This document shows positions 7,922 to 16,469 of a stretch of DNA of 64,000 nucleotides, piece after piece; the stretch's first letter is position 1; each line of letters begins with the position of its first letter. Both the position numbers and the translations under genes were made by a program. The notes below the pieces were generated by a model, which ran no database searches, was not told where the DNA came from, and was given only the letters and a program-made list of their open reading frames with translations. The DNA comes from Neobacillus cucumis (GTDB lineage: Bacteria > Bacillota > Bacilli > Bacillales > Cytobacillaceae): positions 110,028-174,027 of the forward strand of contig NZ_PGVE01000102.1 in the NCBI RefSeq assembly GCF_002860255.1, in the 5' to 3' direction.

Positions 7922-9211
7922 CTACTCAATAAACTCAAATTCGAAGTCTAACAACTTAACAATATCCCCATCCTTAGCTCCTCTTTGTCTTAAGGCATCA
8001 TCGACCCCAAAGCCGCGCAGCTGACGTGCGAAACGGCGGACAGATTCTTCTCTAGAAAAGTCCGTCATCCTAAATAATCTTTCGAGCTTTTCACCAGAAA
8101 GGACAAATGAGCCATCCGGATCTCTTGTAATTGTAAAGGCATCTGGATCTGCCTCATGTTTATATAATACACGATGAACGCCAGTTGTCTCCTCTTCATG
8201 CTCAAGCGGGAACTCTGGTGTTTCCTCAATCTTATCGGCAACCGCAAATAATAAGTCACGAAGACCTTTTCTGGTAAGGGCAGAAATTGGGAAAATCGGA
8301 TGATCCTCTTCTAATTGCTCTTTAAAAAGTTCCAGGTTTTCTTCTGCATCCGGCATATCCATTTTATTTGCAACAATAATTTGTGGACGCTCTGTTAATC
8401 TAAGGTTATATTCTTTTAGTTCCTTATTGATCGTCAGGTAATCCTCAAACGGATCTCTTCCCTCTGTTGCTGCCATATCAATAACGTGAACAATGACTCT
8501 TGTGCGCTCAATATGACGTAAAAACTGATGCCCCAGACCAACACCTTCACTTGCCCCTTCAATTAACCCCGGCAGATCGGCCATAACAAAGCTTCGGCCG
8601 TCTTCTGTTTCTACCATCCCAAGATTAGGTACGATAGTGGTGAAGTGATATTCAGCAATTTTTGGTTTTGCTGATGAAACAACGGATAACAGGGTTGATT
8701 TTCCTACGCTTGGAAACCCTACAAGACCCACATCAGCAAGCAATTTCAATTCAAGAATCACATCACGTTCCTGACCTGGTTCTCCATTCTCAGCAATTTC
8801 TGGAGCCGGATTTTGCGGAGTAGCAAAACGAGTATTTCCCCGCCCGCCGCGGCCGCCTTTAGCAATGATGGCTTGTTGACCATGTTCCACTAAATCAGCA
8901 ATGACCTCTTTCGTTTCCGCATCAATAACAACTGTTCCTGGCGGCACTTTAACAATCATATCCTGAGAGCCTCTGCCATGCATTCCTTTAGACATCCCAT
9001 GTTCTCCACGCTCTGCCTTAAAATGACGCTTATAACGGAAATCCATTAAGGTCCGCAAGCCTTCATTTACTTCAAATACAACATTGGCGCCTTTCCCGCC
9101 ATCTCCACCGGCAGGACCGCCATTTGGTACATATTTTTCACGGCGAAAGGCAACCATACCATTTCCGCCGTCTCCACCTTTTACATATATTTTGACTTGA
9201 TCGACAAACAT
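7922..9211 (-). CDS. obg: GTPase Obg
   Basis: Essential ribosome-assembly GTPase, also linked in Bacillus to the stress response and to entry into sporulation. 429 residues: glycine-rich Obg fold (about 1-158), G domain with GFPSVGKS (165-172), the TTIVPN switch region, DLPGLIEGASEGVGLGH and NKMD, and a C-terminal OCT domain (about 350-429). It lies between spo0B and pheB, as in B. subtilis, where obg is cotranscribed with spo0B. Confidence 0.98.
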   Translation of the reverse strand: MFVDQVKIYVKGGDGGNGMVAFRREKYVPNGGPAGGDGGKGANVVFEVNEGLRTLMDFRYKRHFKAERGEHGMSKGMHGRGSQDMIVKVPPGTVVIDAETKEVIADLVEHGQQAIIAKGGRGGRGNTRFATPQNPAPEIAENGEPGQERDVILELKLLADVGLVGFPSVGKSTLLSVVSSAKPKIAEYHFTTIVPNLGMVETEDGRSFVMADLPGLIEGASEGVGLGHQFLRHIERTRVIVHVIDMAATEGRDPFEDYLTINKELKEYNLRLTERPQIIVANKMDMPDAEENLELFKEQLEEDHPIFPISALTRKGLRDLLFAVADKIEETPEFPLEHEEETTGVHRVLYKHEADPDAFTITRDPDGSFVLSGEKLERLFRMTDFSREESVRRFARQLRGFGVDDALRQRGAKDGDIVKLLDFEFEFIE

Positions 9212-9263
9212 CTAATTCCTCCAGTCTTGCACCATAAATAAAACTGATTTCAAATGAGTTATT

Positions 9264-9794
9264 TTACAACATAGGCATAAATAACTCTAAAGAGAGTTCT
9301 GTTTCTGTCAATTCCTTTACGGACAAATCAATCGTTTTGTTTGCAAGGAAGCTCTCCAGCAGTTCTCTGTTACTTATTATCCCGCTAAAATCAAAAAAGA
9401 AACGAATACCATTCGATTGCGGTTCTATCGTAATTGATAAATTATTTTCTTGAAATGGCTCAATCGCTTGATTCAAACTCCCAAAAAAAGAATTTGTCCA
9501 ATGGGTCACCGCCAGATCGTTCACTTTTGAGGCATCAGGATCAAATAGTACCTCATATTCCAACTTAAAGAAAGGATTTTCCCAGTTAGATTTTAAGAGA
9601 AGCGCAGCAAATAAAGGCATATCTAAATTTGAAAGCTTTGTTTCATGCTGGGCTTCGATCACGATTTCGTCAATCACTTGTTTTGCCCGGTCAATTCGAT
9701 TTAAATCCAGGTTTCCCTTTATTAGCTGCAGCTTATTTAACCAATCATGTCGTGAGTGCCGGAGCACCTCCACGATATCCCATTCTTTCCCCAT
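9264..9794 (-). CDS. spo0B: Sporulation phosphotransferase Spo0B
   Basis: Relays phosphate from Spo0F to Spo0A in the sporulation phosphorelay. ATG at 9794 is chosen because GGGAG lies 7 bases upstream; the longer reading frame starting with GTG at 9824 has no such site. This gives 176 residues. The phosphoacceptor region HSRHDWLNKLQLIKGN (about residues 13-28) matches the family's four-helix dimerisation domain; the rest is a degenerate kinase-like fold. Spo0B is poorly conserved, so the histidine motif and the place before obg are the main evidence. Confidence 0.93.
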   Translation of the reverse strand: MGKEWDIVEVLRHSRHDWLNKLQLIKGNLDLNRIDRAKQVIDEIVIEAQHETKLSNLDMPLFAALLLKSNWENPFFKLEYEVLFDPDASKVNDLAVTHWTNSFFGSLNQAIEPFQENNLSITIEPQSNGIRFFFDFSGIISNRELLESFLANKTIDLSVKELTETELSLELFMPML

Positions 9795-9835
9795 ATGTAC
9801 ACTCCCACATTTAAGTGTTGACACTGTTTCCTGTT

Positions 9836-9844
9836 AGTATATCA
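9836..9844 (-). promoter_or_regulatory. Possible extended -10 promoter of spo0B-obg
   Basis: TGATATACT on the minus strand is an extended -10 element about 40 bases before the spo0B ATG. No clear -35 element is seen at the right distance. Confidence 0.35.
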
Positions 9845-9965
9845 AAAAAACAAACATCAGTAGACTTTTTTCGATAAGAAATGTTATTTTTAGAGGCAAA
9901 AAAGAAGATTTAACTAAGAAGATTCCCTGAAGTGATAAGATGGAAGGGTTCTTTTTATGCAAAAA

Positions 9966-9999
9966 AGAAAACTCTAACCAAACAAGGTTAGAGTTTTCT
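9966..9999 (-). terminator. Terminator of rplU-prp-rpmA
   Basis: Perfect 14-bp stem (9966-9979 with 9986-9999), six-base loop, and a run of six T on the minus strand, 11 bases after the rpmA stop codon. Confidence 0.92.
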
Positions 10000-10010
10000 T
10001 TAAGTAAACC

Positions 10011-10304
10011 TTAAGCCTCTTGAGCTACAGGATAAACACTTACTTGTTTGCGGTCACGACCTAAACGTTCGAATTTAACAACGCCGTCGATTTTAGCAAA
10101 AAGAGTGTCGTCACCACCGCGGCCAACGTTTTCACCTGGATAAATCTTTGTACCGCGTTGACGGTAAAGGATAGAACCACCAGTTACAAATTGACCGTCT
10201 GCACGCTTCGCACCAAGGCGCTTTGCGATAGAGTCACGTCCGTTCTTTGTAGAACCTACTCCCTTTTTAGATGCAAACAATTGAAGATCTAATTTTAATA
10301 ACAT
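10011..10304 (-). CDS. rpmA: 50S ribosomal protein L27 with cleavable N-terminus
   Basis: 97 residues. Mature L27 begins at ASKKGVGSTKNGRDS; its N-terminal tail reaches the peptidyl-transferase centre. A 10-residue extension, MLLKLDLQLF, precedes it, as in other Firmicutes, and must be removed by the protease Prp encoded one base upstream. An AGGAGGTGG ribosome site lies inside the end of prp. Confidence 0.98.
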   Translation of the reverse strand: MLLKLDLQLFASKKGVGSTKNGRDSIAKRLGAKRADGQFVTGGSILYRQRGTKIYPGENVGRGGDDTLFAKIDGVVKFERLGRDRKQVSVYPVAQEA

Positions 10305-10305
10305 T

Positions 10306-10650
10306 TCATTCCACCTCCTGCTTTTTGAAGGTTATTTTAATGTGCTCTCCGTACGTTTCTTCAATCGTACGTAATGAGACAATCATCCCTTCGAGAAGAA
10401 GCTGTACCTTCTCATAAACGTCTTCCGGAAGGCCTCCCGGAACAACGCAGCGGAGAAAGCCATCTTCCCGATGTTCAAGATCAGGAGTGACACCGGTTAG
10501 TTCGTGCACGGCATTGATCGCACCGACAGAAACGGCGGATACTCCTGCACAAACAATGTCCTTGCCACGATTCGCGAACAACGCATGACCACTCAGTTCA
10601 AACGATTGAATTTTTCCGGACTCAGTACGATAAATCGTAATGTTAATCAT
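10306..10650 (-). CDS. prp: Ribosomal-processing cysteine protease Prp (YsxB)
   Basis: 114 residues. Removes the N-terminal extension of L27. The catalytic residues known from the Staphylococcus enzyme are in place: H22 (GHALFANRGKD), D31 and C34 (DIVCAGVSA). It sits between rplU and rpmA, the conserved arrangement, and the L27 substrate in this window has the matching cleavage site. Older name ysxB. Confidence 0.95.
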   Translation of the reverse strand: MINITIYRTESGKIQSFELSGHALFANRGKDIVCAGVSAVSVGAINAVHELTGVTPDLEHREDGFLRCVVPGGLPEDVYEKVQLLLEGMIVSLRTIEETYGEHIKITFKKQEVE

Positions 10651-10665
10651 CTATGATTCAACACC

Positions 10666-10974
10666 TTACGCGTTGATTTTTTCGATGACAACTTTAGTGT
10701 AAGGTTGACGATGACCTTGCTTCTTACGGTTGTTTTTCTTCGCTTTGTACTTGAAAACGATGATTTTCTTTTGACGGCCTTGCTTTTCAACTTTAGCTGT
10801 AACTGTAGCGCCGGCAACAACAGGGCTACCAACTTTTACAGTTTCACCGCCAACGAAAAGAACCTTGTCAAAAGTAACTGTTTCACCAGCTTCAACATCT
10901 AATTTTTCAATGTAGATAGCTTGGCCTTCTTCGACTTTCAATTGCTTACCGCCAGTTTCGATAATTGCGTACAT
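10666..10974 (-). CDS. rplU: 50S ribosomal protein L21
   Basis: 102 residues beginning MYAIIETGGKQLKV, the usual L21 start. ATG at 10974 has AAGGAGG 8-9 bases upstream, and an apparent GTG further up overlaps that ribosome site, so it is rejected. The basic C-terminus (KKNNRKKQGHRQPYTKV) binds 23S rRNA. First gene of rplU-prp-rpmA, behind an L21 leader. Confidence 0.98.
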   Translation of the reverse strand: MYAIIETGGKQLKVEEGQAIYIEKLDVEAGETVTFDKVLFVGGETVKVGSPVVAGATVTAKVEKQGRQKKIIVFKYKAKKNNRKKQGHRQPYTKVVIEKINA

Positions 10975-10984
10975 GAACTGCACC

Positions 10985-11087
10985 TCCTTATAAACTCAGA
11001 CTCGCCAAATACAGGCGCTAATGCTTTAAAGCACAAGGCTTACTACCTGCACTGTGCGGTTGTAGCACGGGTGCTACAAACATAACA
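10985..11087 (-). ncRNA. L21 leader (ribosomal protein autoregulatory leader)
   Basis: The untranslated leader of rplU contains a perfect hairpin TTGTAGCAC-CC-GTGCTACAA (minus strand, about 11052-11073) and a second structured part with GCGCCTGTATTTGGCG just before the ribosome site. Position and form match the L21 leader family of Bacillales, which is thought to let L21 control its own operon. Confidence 0.7.
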
Positions 11088-11092
11088 TTAAG

Positions 11093-11122
11093 ATACTAAC
11101 ATAGATTTATTGAATGTGTCAA
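11093..11122 (-). promoter_or_regulatory. SigA promoter of rplU-prp-rpmA
   Basis: TTGACA (11117-11122), 18-base spacer, TAGTAT (11093-11098) on the minus strand, about 120 bases before the rplU start codon. This puts the transcription start at the head of the L21 leader. Confidence 0.7.
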
Positions 11123-11146
11123 TAGCATTTTGGGTACTTCATAGGT

Positions 11147-12619
11147 TCAGTAAATAACCTTCTGAGAGATTTCTTCCTTAGTGCCAAACTGCTTTAATTG
11201 ATAAAAATGGGGTAAAGTTGGCTGCAGTATAAAATAAAGTTTGAGATGGAGAAGTTCTTCTAACACCTCTCTGTGGGTCTCATTTGGCCCAAGGAGTGCT
11301 TCCTTTACCTCGGGTGTTGTCTCTACGAGGATGGCCTCAAAATCTGCACTACGGTGCTCTAACAGCTCTCTCTCAAGCCGGAAGGCAGCGGTTTCTGGAC
11401 TAAGAATGCGCCCCGTGCCCTCGCAAACCGGGCATTTGACCTTTAGGGCTTCTGATAAGGTTACCTTCGTCTTTTTCCTTGTTAGCTGCAGAATTCCAAG
11501 TTCTGTAAACCCAATGACTTTCGTTCTTTTCTCATCTTTACTCAACTCTAATTCCACTGTATGGAGGATTGTTTGCTTGTCCTCTTCCCGATACATATCA
11601 ATAAAATCAATCAACACAATTCCGCCAATATCGCGGAGACGTAACTGTCTGACGATTTCTTTTGCTGCGAGCTGATTGGTTTTGAGGACTGTTTCCTGGT
11701 AGTCCAGTTTGCCTGAAAATTTCCCTGTGTTAACATCGATAATCGTTAACGCTTCGGTCTCATCAAAGATAAGGTATGCCCCATGATCAAGCCAAACAAT
11801 CCGCTTTAGCGCTTTATCAATTTCATGTTCGACTTTGCCGTTTGAAAAAATATTCTCTTTGCCATTGTAATAGGTGAGGGTGACGGTATCGTTTACAGGT
11901 TCGAGTAATTTTTTTAGGGAGATATCGTCAACGATGATTTCACCGGATTTCATCCTTGCCGTTTGGGTGCGGATCCTTTCGATAAAGGTGTCCTTTTGAA
12001 AAAGTAACCCGGGTTTCTTTAAGGCTGATGCTTCTTGTATAAGTTCATGATATCGTTCTCTTAGGGTATGAAGTTCTGCTGAAATTTCCTCTATGGAACT
12101 ATAAATTGCCGAGGTCCGGAAGATCACCCCTTCTTCTTCCGTTTTTAATTTGTTTCCCATTTGCCGCAATGCCGTTTTCTTTGATTCATTGGAAATTTTC
12201 TTAGATACTGCCACATATCGTCCCTTCGGCATATAAACAAGATGATTTCCCTCTATCTCAATAATTCCTTTCACTTTTGGGCCTTTGGTGCCTGTGGCAT
12301 CCTTTTCGACTTGGACGAGCATTTTTTCACCTTGATGGACGAAGGAAGTGACGTTTTTTTGTTTTTCTGTTGATTGGACGTACGATGGGAGTGCATTGCG
12401 GTTCAAATAAGCATTCTTTTCCTCGCCTATATCGATGAAGGCTGCGTTCATCCCCGGCAGGACCTTTGTAACAGTCCCCCAATAAATATTTCCGACCAGC
12501 GAGCGATGTTCAGGCCGGTCCATCACTATATTTTCTACACGGTTATCTCTTAAATAAGCAAATCGCTTTTCCCGTCCATGATAATTTACAATTAATGTTT
12601 CCAATTGAGGCGTCCTCAC
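11147..12619 (-). CDS. rng: RNase E/G family ribonuclease
   Basis: Endoribonuclease of the RNase E/G family, acting in RNA decay or rRNA maturation. Visible parts: N-terminal S1 domain (about residues 35-125, GNIYWGTVTKVLPGMNAAF), a DNase I-like catalytic core with the two metal-binding aspartates in IIDVNTGKFSG and VLIDFIDM, and the zinc link CPVCEGTG that joins dimers. The start is uncertain: GTG at 12619 has a weak site, while TTG at 12604 would give METLIVNYHGREKRF, closer to family N-termini, with GAGG upstream. As far as I recall B. subtilis lacks this enzyme, while several other bacilli have it at this place between spoIVFB and rplU. Confidence 0.9.
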   Translation of the reverse strand: MRTPQLETLIVNYHGREKRFAYLRDNRVENIVMDRPEHRSLVGNIYWGTVTKVLPGMNAAFIDIGEEKNAYLNRNALPSYVQSTEKQKNVTSFVHQGEKMLVQVEKDATGTKGPKVKGIIEIEGNHLVYMPKGRYVAVSKKISNESKKTALRQMGNKLKTEEEGVIFRTSAIYSSIEEISAELHTLRERYHELIQEASALKKPGLLFQKDTFIERIRTQTARMKSGEIIVDDISLKKLLEPVNDTVTLTYYNGKENIFSNGKVEHEIDKALKRIVWLDHGAYLIFDETEALTIIDVNTGKFSGKLDYQETVLKTNQLAAKEIVRQLRLRDIGGIVLIDFIDMYREEDKQTILHTVELELSKDEKRTKVIGFTELGILQLTRKKTKVTLSEALKVKCPVCEGTGRILSPETAAFRLERELLEHRSADFEAILVETTPEVKEALLGPNETHREVLEELLHLKLYFILQPTLPHFYQLKQFGTKEEISQKVIY

Positions 12620-13000
12620 TTTACAACATCCTGCTTAAAGACAAATCTTGATTTTGCGGCTTTAAGAGTTAAAATGTCCTTAATATGTCTCATTGAAGAC
12701 ATTCTTGACTGAATTTCCTTCAAAATTGTCTTTAAGAGTTCATATTGAAGACATTTCTTGGTGGATTTCCATCTAGATTGTCCTTAAGGGCACTTATTGA
12801 GGACATTTCTCAGTCGATTTCCATCTCGATTGTCCTTAAGGGCACTTATTGAGGACATTTCTCGGTCGATTTCCATTCAAATTGTCCATAAAAACACTCA
12901 TTGAAGACAATCAATCCTGAATTTCAACTTAAATTGTCTTTAATATCTTTATTGAGACACTTCTTCCCTAATTGCCATCATAATAGTCTTTTAACAGGAT
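12620..13000. repeat. 52-bp tandem repeat array between spoIVFB and rng
   Basis: About seven degenerate copies; the anchor ATTGA(A/G)GACA recurs at 12692, 12744, 12796, 12848, 12900 and 12951, i.e. every 52 bases (51 for the last), with a partial copy near 12640. Each unit holds an imperfect inverted repeat of type TGTCCTTAA...TTATTGAGGACA, and the arms change together (TGTCTT with AAGACA in one unit, TGTCCT with AGGACA in the next two). There is no open reading frame here. It fills most of the 448-base gap. Confidence 0.85.
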
Positions 13001-13017
13001 TCTAATTTAATCACAGA

Positions 13018-13044
13018 AGAAGCGCTCGGTCACCGGGCGCTTCT
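13018..13044. terminator. Hairpin after spoIVFB
   Basis: AGAAGCGC (13018-13025) pairs with GCGCTTCT (13037-13044), extended inward by TCGG with CCGG. The T run is on the plus-strand side and is poor on the minus strand, so efficiency as a spoIVF terminator is doubtful. Confidence 0.5.
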
Positions 13045-13067
13045 CTCGTTTTTCTTATTATACCCTA

Positions 13068-13934
13068 TTAGTATGAAAAAAGAAGGTCGCTGATTTTATC
13101 TGTGAGACGCTTTTCGGTAAAATAAGCATGCAAGAGTTCATTTTCATCCAGTGTTCCAGTCTCTCTGCCATCTGCTTCCACAATAATCGGATGCTTACAG
13201 CCACGCTGAAATTTTTCAAGCACATGAATGACTAAATCCTCTTCATTCGCCTGAATCGGCTTCAGATTATCTGGTGTCGATTTTTTTCCGTAATATCGCT
13301 CAAGTAAAAACCTCATAAAGATAAAACGGCGCTGCTTCCATTCATGGTAAAGCGAGAAGAATAAGAAGAAGATGACCACCCAAACATTCAAATGCAAAGG
13401 GGCAGTCAATAAAATAATGATCGAAAACAAGCTTAAACTAAAAAGAGAAATCAGCAATGTCCACTGATGGGCCCTTGGAAAAGAATCCTTCAAAGAGAGC
13501 AGCAAAAATACCAGCTTGCCCCCATCAAGCGGCCATACTGGGAATAGGTTAAAAACAAAGATCATCACATTATAATTGATAAATAAATGAAATAAATCCT
13601 CCGGGAGTATCTGAAGTGAAAATAAGACATAGGCAGCTGCGACCATCCAGACATGCTGCAGAGGACCGGCAAGTACGACGATCGTCTCTTCCTTCAGCGG
13701 CCGATTACCGTGCTCATCCATTTCTGCCACCCCGCCAAACGGGAGCAGGGAAATCTTTTTGATTCTCCAGGAAAAAAAAGAAGCCGCAGCAGCATGCCCC
13801 ATCTCATGTATAAAAATAATCCCAAGAAGCATCGACACTTCCAGGAAATGCGCTGTCGCAATGGATAACGCAATAACAATCCACAACAACGGATGGATTG
13901 AAATTAGTCTGAAAAGCGAAATCACCCTACTCAA
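13068..13934 (-). CDS. spoIVFB: SpoIVFB, pro-SigK processing intramembrane metalloprotease
   Basis: Site-2-protease family enzyme that cuts pro-SigK in the forespore outer membrane. 288 residues. Zinc motif HEMGH at 43-47 and the third ligand D137 in NLFPVWPLDGG sit at the same numbers as in the B. subtilis protein. Six hydrophobic segments are followed by a C-terminal CBS-like domain (about 225-288). TTG start, with AGGTGA five to six bases upstream, overlapping the end of spoIVFA by 8 bases. Confidence 0.97.
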   Translation of the reverse strand: MSRVISLFRLISIHPLLWIVIALSIATAHFLEVSMLLGIIFIHEMGHAAAASFFSWRIKKISLLPFGGVAEMDEHGNRPLKEETIVVLAGPLQHVWMVAAAYVLFSLQILPEDLFHLFINYNVMIFVFNLFPVWPLDGGKLVFLLLSLKDSFPRAHQWTLLISLFSLSLFSIIILLTAPLHLNVWVVIFFLFFSLYHEWKQRRFIFMRFLLERYYGKKSTPDNLKPIQANEEDLVIHVLEKFQRGCKHPIIVEADGRETGTLDENELLHAYFTEKRLTDKISDLLFSY

Positions 13935-14733
13935 AGCGGATCACCTGAATTGGATCGATAAAATTATCGCCTTTTTTAATAGCAAAATAGTACTTGCCTT
14001 TTGTCTTATCTTCACCCGTTGAAGTGGAAACTGTCCCGACCACTGTTCTCTTTTCGATATACTCGTACAAATTGACTTTAATGGCGTCTAAATTCCCGTA
14101 CCAGGTTTCCGATTTATCAGAATGCTGGATAATGACGGTTTTGCCAATTCCATCTTTTACACCTGCAAAAGTAACAATTCCATCATTAATAGCTTGGACC
14201 GCAGCCCCTTTGCCTGTTTCAATCATGATGCCCTGACCATTTTTTTCGAAGTTTTCAAGGATTTTCCCCATCGCCGGAACAGAAAAATTCTGATTTTCTG
14301 CCACTGTTTTTTTATCATCCGTTTTATCATCTGTAAAAGGCAGTAAAGCTAATGGTTTCCCAAACTTCTCTTCGTACCAATTGGAAACCACCGCAAACTT
14401 AAAGTCCTTGTCCATTTGACTAGTAACAAAATCCCTAGCCGGATCCAGCTTTACTGTATGATTACGGAAAAGAATGGCAACCGTTAAGAAAAGAAGTGCT
14501 GAAGCTAATATCTTGAAGAAGAATACTTCTTTTTTAAAGAGCGGATGTCCCCCATCATCGCCTCCGTCTACAGAAGGACTCGTATACTTCAAATCATAAT
14601 GTTCATCATCTCCAGGCCAGCTAAATTGGCGTTCAGGGATTTGTTCAGGACCTTTAGAGGTAGTACCTTGTTCTTTTTTTCTCCTGGCAATTCGCCGCCG
14701 TATTTCTTCCGGTGTAGACCGTGCCATACCCAT
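13927..14733 (-). CDS. spoIVFA: SpoIVFA, inhibitor/anchor of SpoIVFB
   Basis: Holds SpoIVFB and BofA in a complex until the forespore signal arrives. The frame is open 73 codons further upstream, but that stretch contains the minD terminator and the SigE promoter, so ATG at 14733 is chosen (a second ATG at 14727 is equally possible; AAAAGGG precedes both). About 268 residues, beginning MGMARSTPEEIRRRIARRKKE: a basic cytosolic N-terminus, one membrane segment (VFFFKILASALLFLTVAILF) and a C-terminal M23/LytM-like domain with degenerate catalytic sites. Confidence 0.93.
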   Translation of the reverse strand: MGMARSTPEEIRRRIARRKKEQGTTSKGPEQIPERQFSWPGDDEHYDLKYTSPSVDGGDDGGHPLFKKEVFFFKILASALLFLTVAILFRNHTVKLDPARDFVTSQMDKDFKFAVVSNWYEEKFGKPLALLPFTDDKTDDKKTVAENQNFSVPAMGKILENFEKNGQGIMIETGKGAAVQAINDGIVTFAGVKDGIGKTVIIQHSDKSETWYGNLDAIKVNLYEYIEKRTVVGTVSTSTGEDKTKGKYYFAIKKGDNFIDPIQVIRFE

Positions 14734-14759
14734 CAACCCTTTTCCCACTTTTTTGTACA

Positions 14760-14789
14760 AGTTTATGTACGAAAAAGTGAGAGTATGAC
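14760..14789 (-). promoter_or_regulatory. SigE promoter of spoIVFA-spoIVFB
   Basis: GTCATACT (14782-14789), 14 bases, CATAAACT (14760-14767) on the minus strand. This is a close match to the SigE consensus and lies 27 bases before the chosen start. The B. subtilis spoIVF operon is SigE-dependent. Confidence 0.75.
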
Positions 14790-14799
14790 ACAAAAGAAA

Positions 14800-14829
14800 A
14801 GCCTGTCCATTAAAAAAAACGGACAGGCT
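14800..14829 (-). terminator. Terminator of the mre-min operon
   Basis: Nine-base stem AGCCTGTCC (14800-14808) with GGACAGGCT (14821-14829) and a T-rich tail on the minus strand, just after the minD stop codon. Confidence 0.88.
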
Positions 14830-14836
14830 GGTACAT

Positions 14837-15640
14837 TTATCTAACACCAAAGAACTTTTTAAGCTTGGTAAAAACACCTTTGTTTGCTTCCTCAAGCGGC
14901 TGAAGAGGAATGGATTCTCCAAGAATTCTTCTGGCAATATTGCGATAGGCAATCGATGCTTTGCTGTTAGGATTTAAGGCAATAGGTTCACCGTGATTGG
15001 AGGCTTTAATGACCTCTTCATCATCCGCTACAATCCCAATCAACTCAATGGATAAATGCTGAGTGATTTCATCAATATCCAGCATATCTCCGGTTTTCAT
15101 CATATGATTGCGAATCCGGTTGACAACTAGTCTTGGCGCTTCCATATTCTTTTGCTTTTCAAGCAGACCAATGATGCGGTCTGCATCACGAACTGCCGAC
15201 ACTTCAGGAGTGGTTACAACAATCGCCTTATCGGCTCCTGAGATTGCATTTTGAAAGCCCTGCTCAATCCCGGCAGGACAATCAATAATAATATAATCAT
15301 AGTCTTGCTTTAATTCTGTAATCAATTCCTTCATTTGATCAGGCGTTACAGCTGATTTATCAACGGTTTGCGCTGCAGGAAGTAAATATAATAATCCGTC
15401 AAAACGCTTATCTTTGACCAAAGCCTGATGAATTTTGCATCTTTTCTCTACTACATCTACCAGGTCATAAATAATTCTGTTTTCTAATCCCATTACTACA
15501 TCCAAGTTTCGAAGACCGATGTCTGTATCTACTAAGCATACCTTTTTTCCTTGAAGGGCCAAAGAAGTGCCAATATTAGCAGAAGTCGTGGTTTTTCCCA
15601 CGCCGCCCTTACCGGATGTAATTACGATTGCCTCTCCCAC
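14837..15640 (-). CDS. minD: Septum-site determining ATPase MinD
   Basis: Membrane-bound ATPase that positions MinC to block division at the poles. 267 residues. Deviant Walker A motif GKGGVGKTT (10-18), switch motifs DTDIGLRNLD and DCPAGIEQGFQ, and a C-terminal amphipathic helix (FTKLKKFFGVR) for membrane binding. It follows minC after one base and ends the operon. Confidence 0.98.
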   Translation of the reverse strand: MGEAIVITSGKGGVGKTTTSANIGTSLALQGKKVCLVDTDIGLRNLDVVMGLENRIIYDLVDVVEKRCKIHQALVKDKRFDGLLYLLPAAQTVDKSAVTPDQMKELITELKQDYDYIIIDCPAGIEQGFQNAISGADKAIVVTTPEVSAVRDADRIIGLLEKQKNMEAPRLVVNRIRNHMMKTGDMLDIDEITQHLSIELIGIVADDEEVIKASNHGEPIALNPNSKASIAYRNIARRILGESIPLQPLEEANKGVFTKLKKFFGVR

Positions 15641-15641
15641 C

Positions 15642-16322
15642 TTAAAGTCCCCCTTCGAATCTGTTTAAATTAGGCCTTAAATGAACTAAAACTTGTAATC
15701 TATCAACAATGATTTTCCGGTCCTCATTTATGTAAGCACATTCCATTTCCCGCGGCTCATTGCTTTGTCCTTGATCGGGTGCACGATTAATTTGGTCACT
15801 AATTCTGAGCTGCGATGGTTTCATGCTAGAGGCAGCGATTACTGCCTCCTCGTTTCCATAGCAACCCGCATGAGCCACACCTTTTAATGAACCCATGATA
15901 AAAATATTTCCACCAGCAATAACGGTACCACCAGGGTTGACATCGCCGATTAATAATAAATCACCAGGGGCTTCCAGCACTTGCCCTGAGCGAATAATCT
16001 TTGAAACAGTTGTAACCTCATGTTCAGTCTTTAACTGGTGTGCTTCTTCCATTGTCATAACATTCGATACAATATCATCCACTTCAAAATTCTTTTTTTG
16101 ACGAATTAAGTCTTTTAACTCTTCTCGCTGCTCGAGGGTTAGATAGCGGTTGCCTACATTTACCTTTACGGAAAGTAAATTACGCTCATCCTGCATCCGG
16201 GAATTTGCTGATAGCTTTTCATCCAGTTCCTTTTTTAGTTCCTGAAAGGAACATGTATCGTCAAGATGAAGGACAAGACCTTCCTTCGTACCTTTTATTG
16301 TAACATTTTGCCGCTTTTTCAT
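15642..16322 (-). CDS. minC: Septum inhibitor MinC
   Basis: 226 residues. N-terminal FtsZ-inhibiting domain (about 1-100, TIKGTKEGLVLHLDD) and C-terminal right-handed beta-helix domain (about 105-210, GDVNPGGTVIAGGNIFIMGSL) that dimerises and binds MinD. One base separates it from minD. A 147-base gap before mreD contains no clear terminator, so cotranscription with mreBCD is likely. Confidence 0.97.
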   Translation of the reverse strand: MKKRQNVTIKGTKEGLVLHLDDTCSFQELKKELDEKLSANSRMQDERNLLSVKVNVGNRYLTLEQREELKDLIRQKKNFEVDDIVSNVMTMEEAHQLKTEHEVTTVSKIIRSGQVLEAPGDLLLIGDVNPGGTVIAGGNIFIMGSLKGVAHAGCYGNEEAVIAASSMKPSQLRISDQINRAPDQGQSNEPREMECAYINEDRKIIVDRLQVLVHLRPNLNRFEGGL

Positions 16323-16469
16323 GGAGAATTTTTCACCTCATAATTAAGAAAACAATTTCGAAATAAGCATCCTTATGGCTTATTCCAAATCCAAAATACA
16401 GACATTTAATACAAATTCGACACGAAGGGTCTATTCTCCTTTTTTTTAAAAAGAAAACTAAGTATTAGA

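Noticed and set aside
12640..13000. Repeat array considered as a CRISPR
   Set aside because: The whole 52-base unit is repeated with drift; there are no identical repeats separated by unique spacers and no cas genes nearby.
14734..14952. Upstream extension of spoIVFA
   Set aside because: It would translate through the minD terminator and the SigE promoter, and it has no similarity to SpoIVFA.
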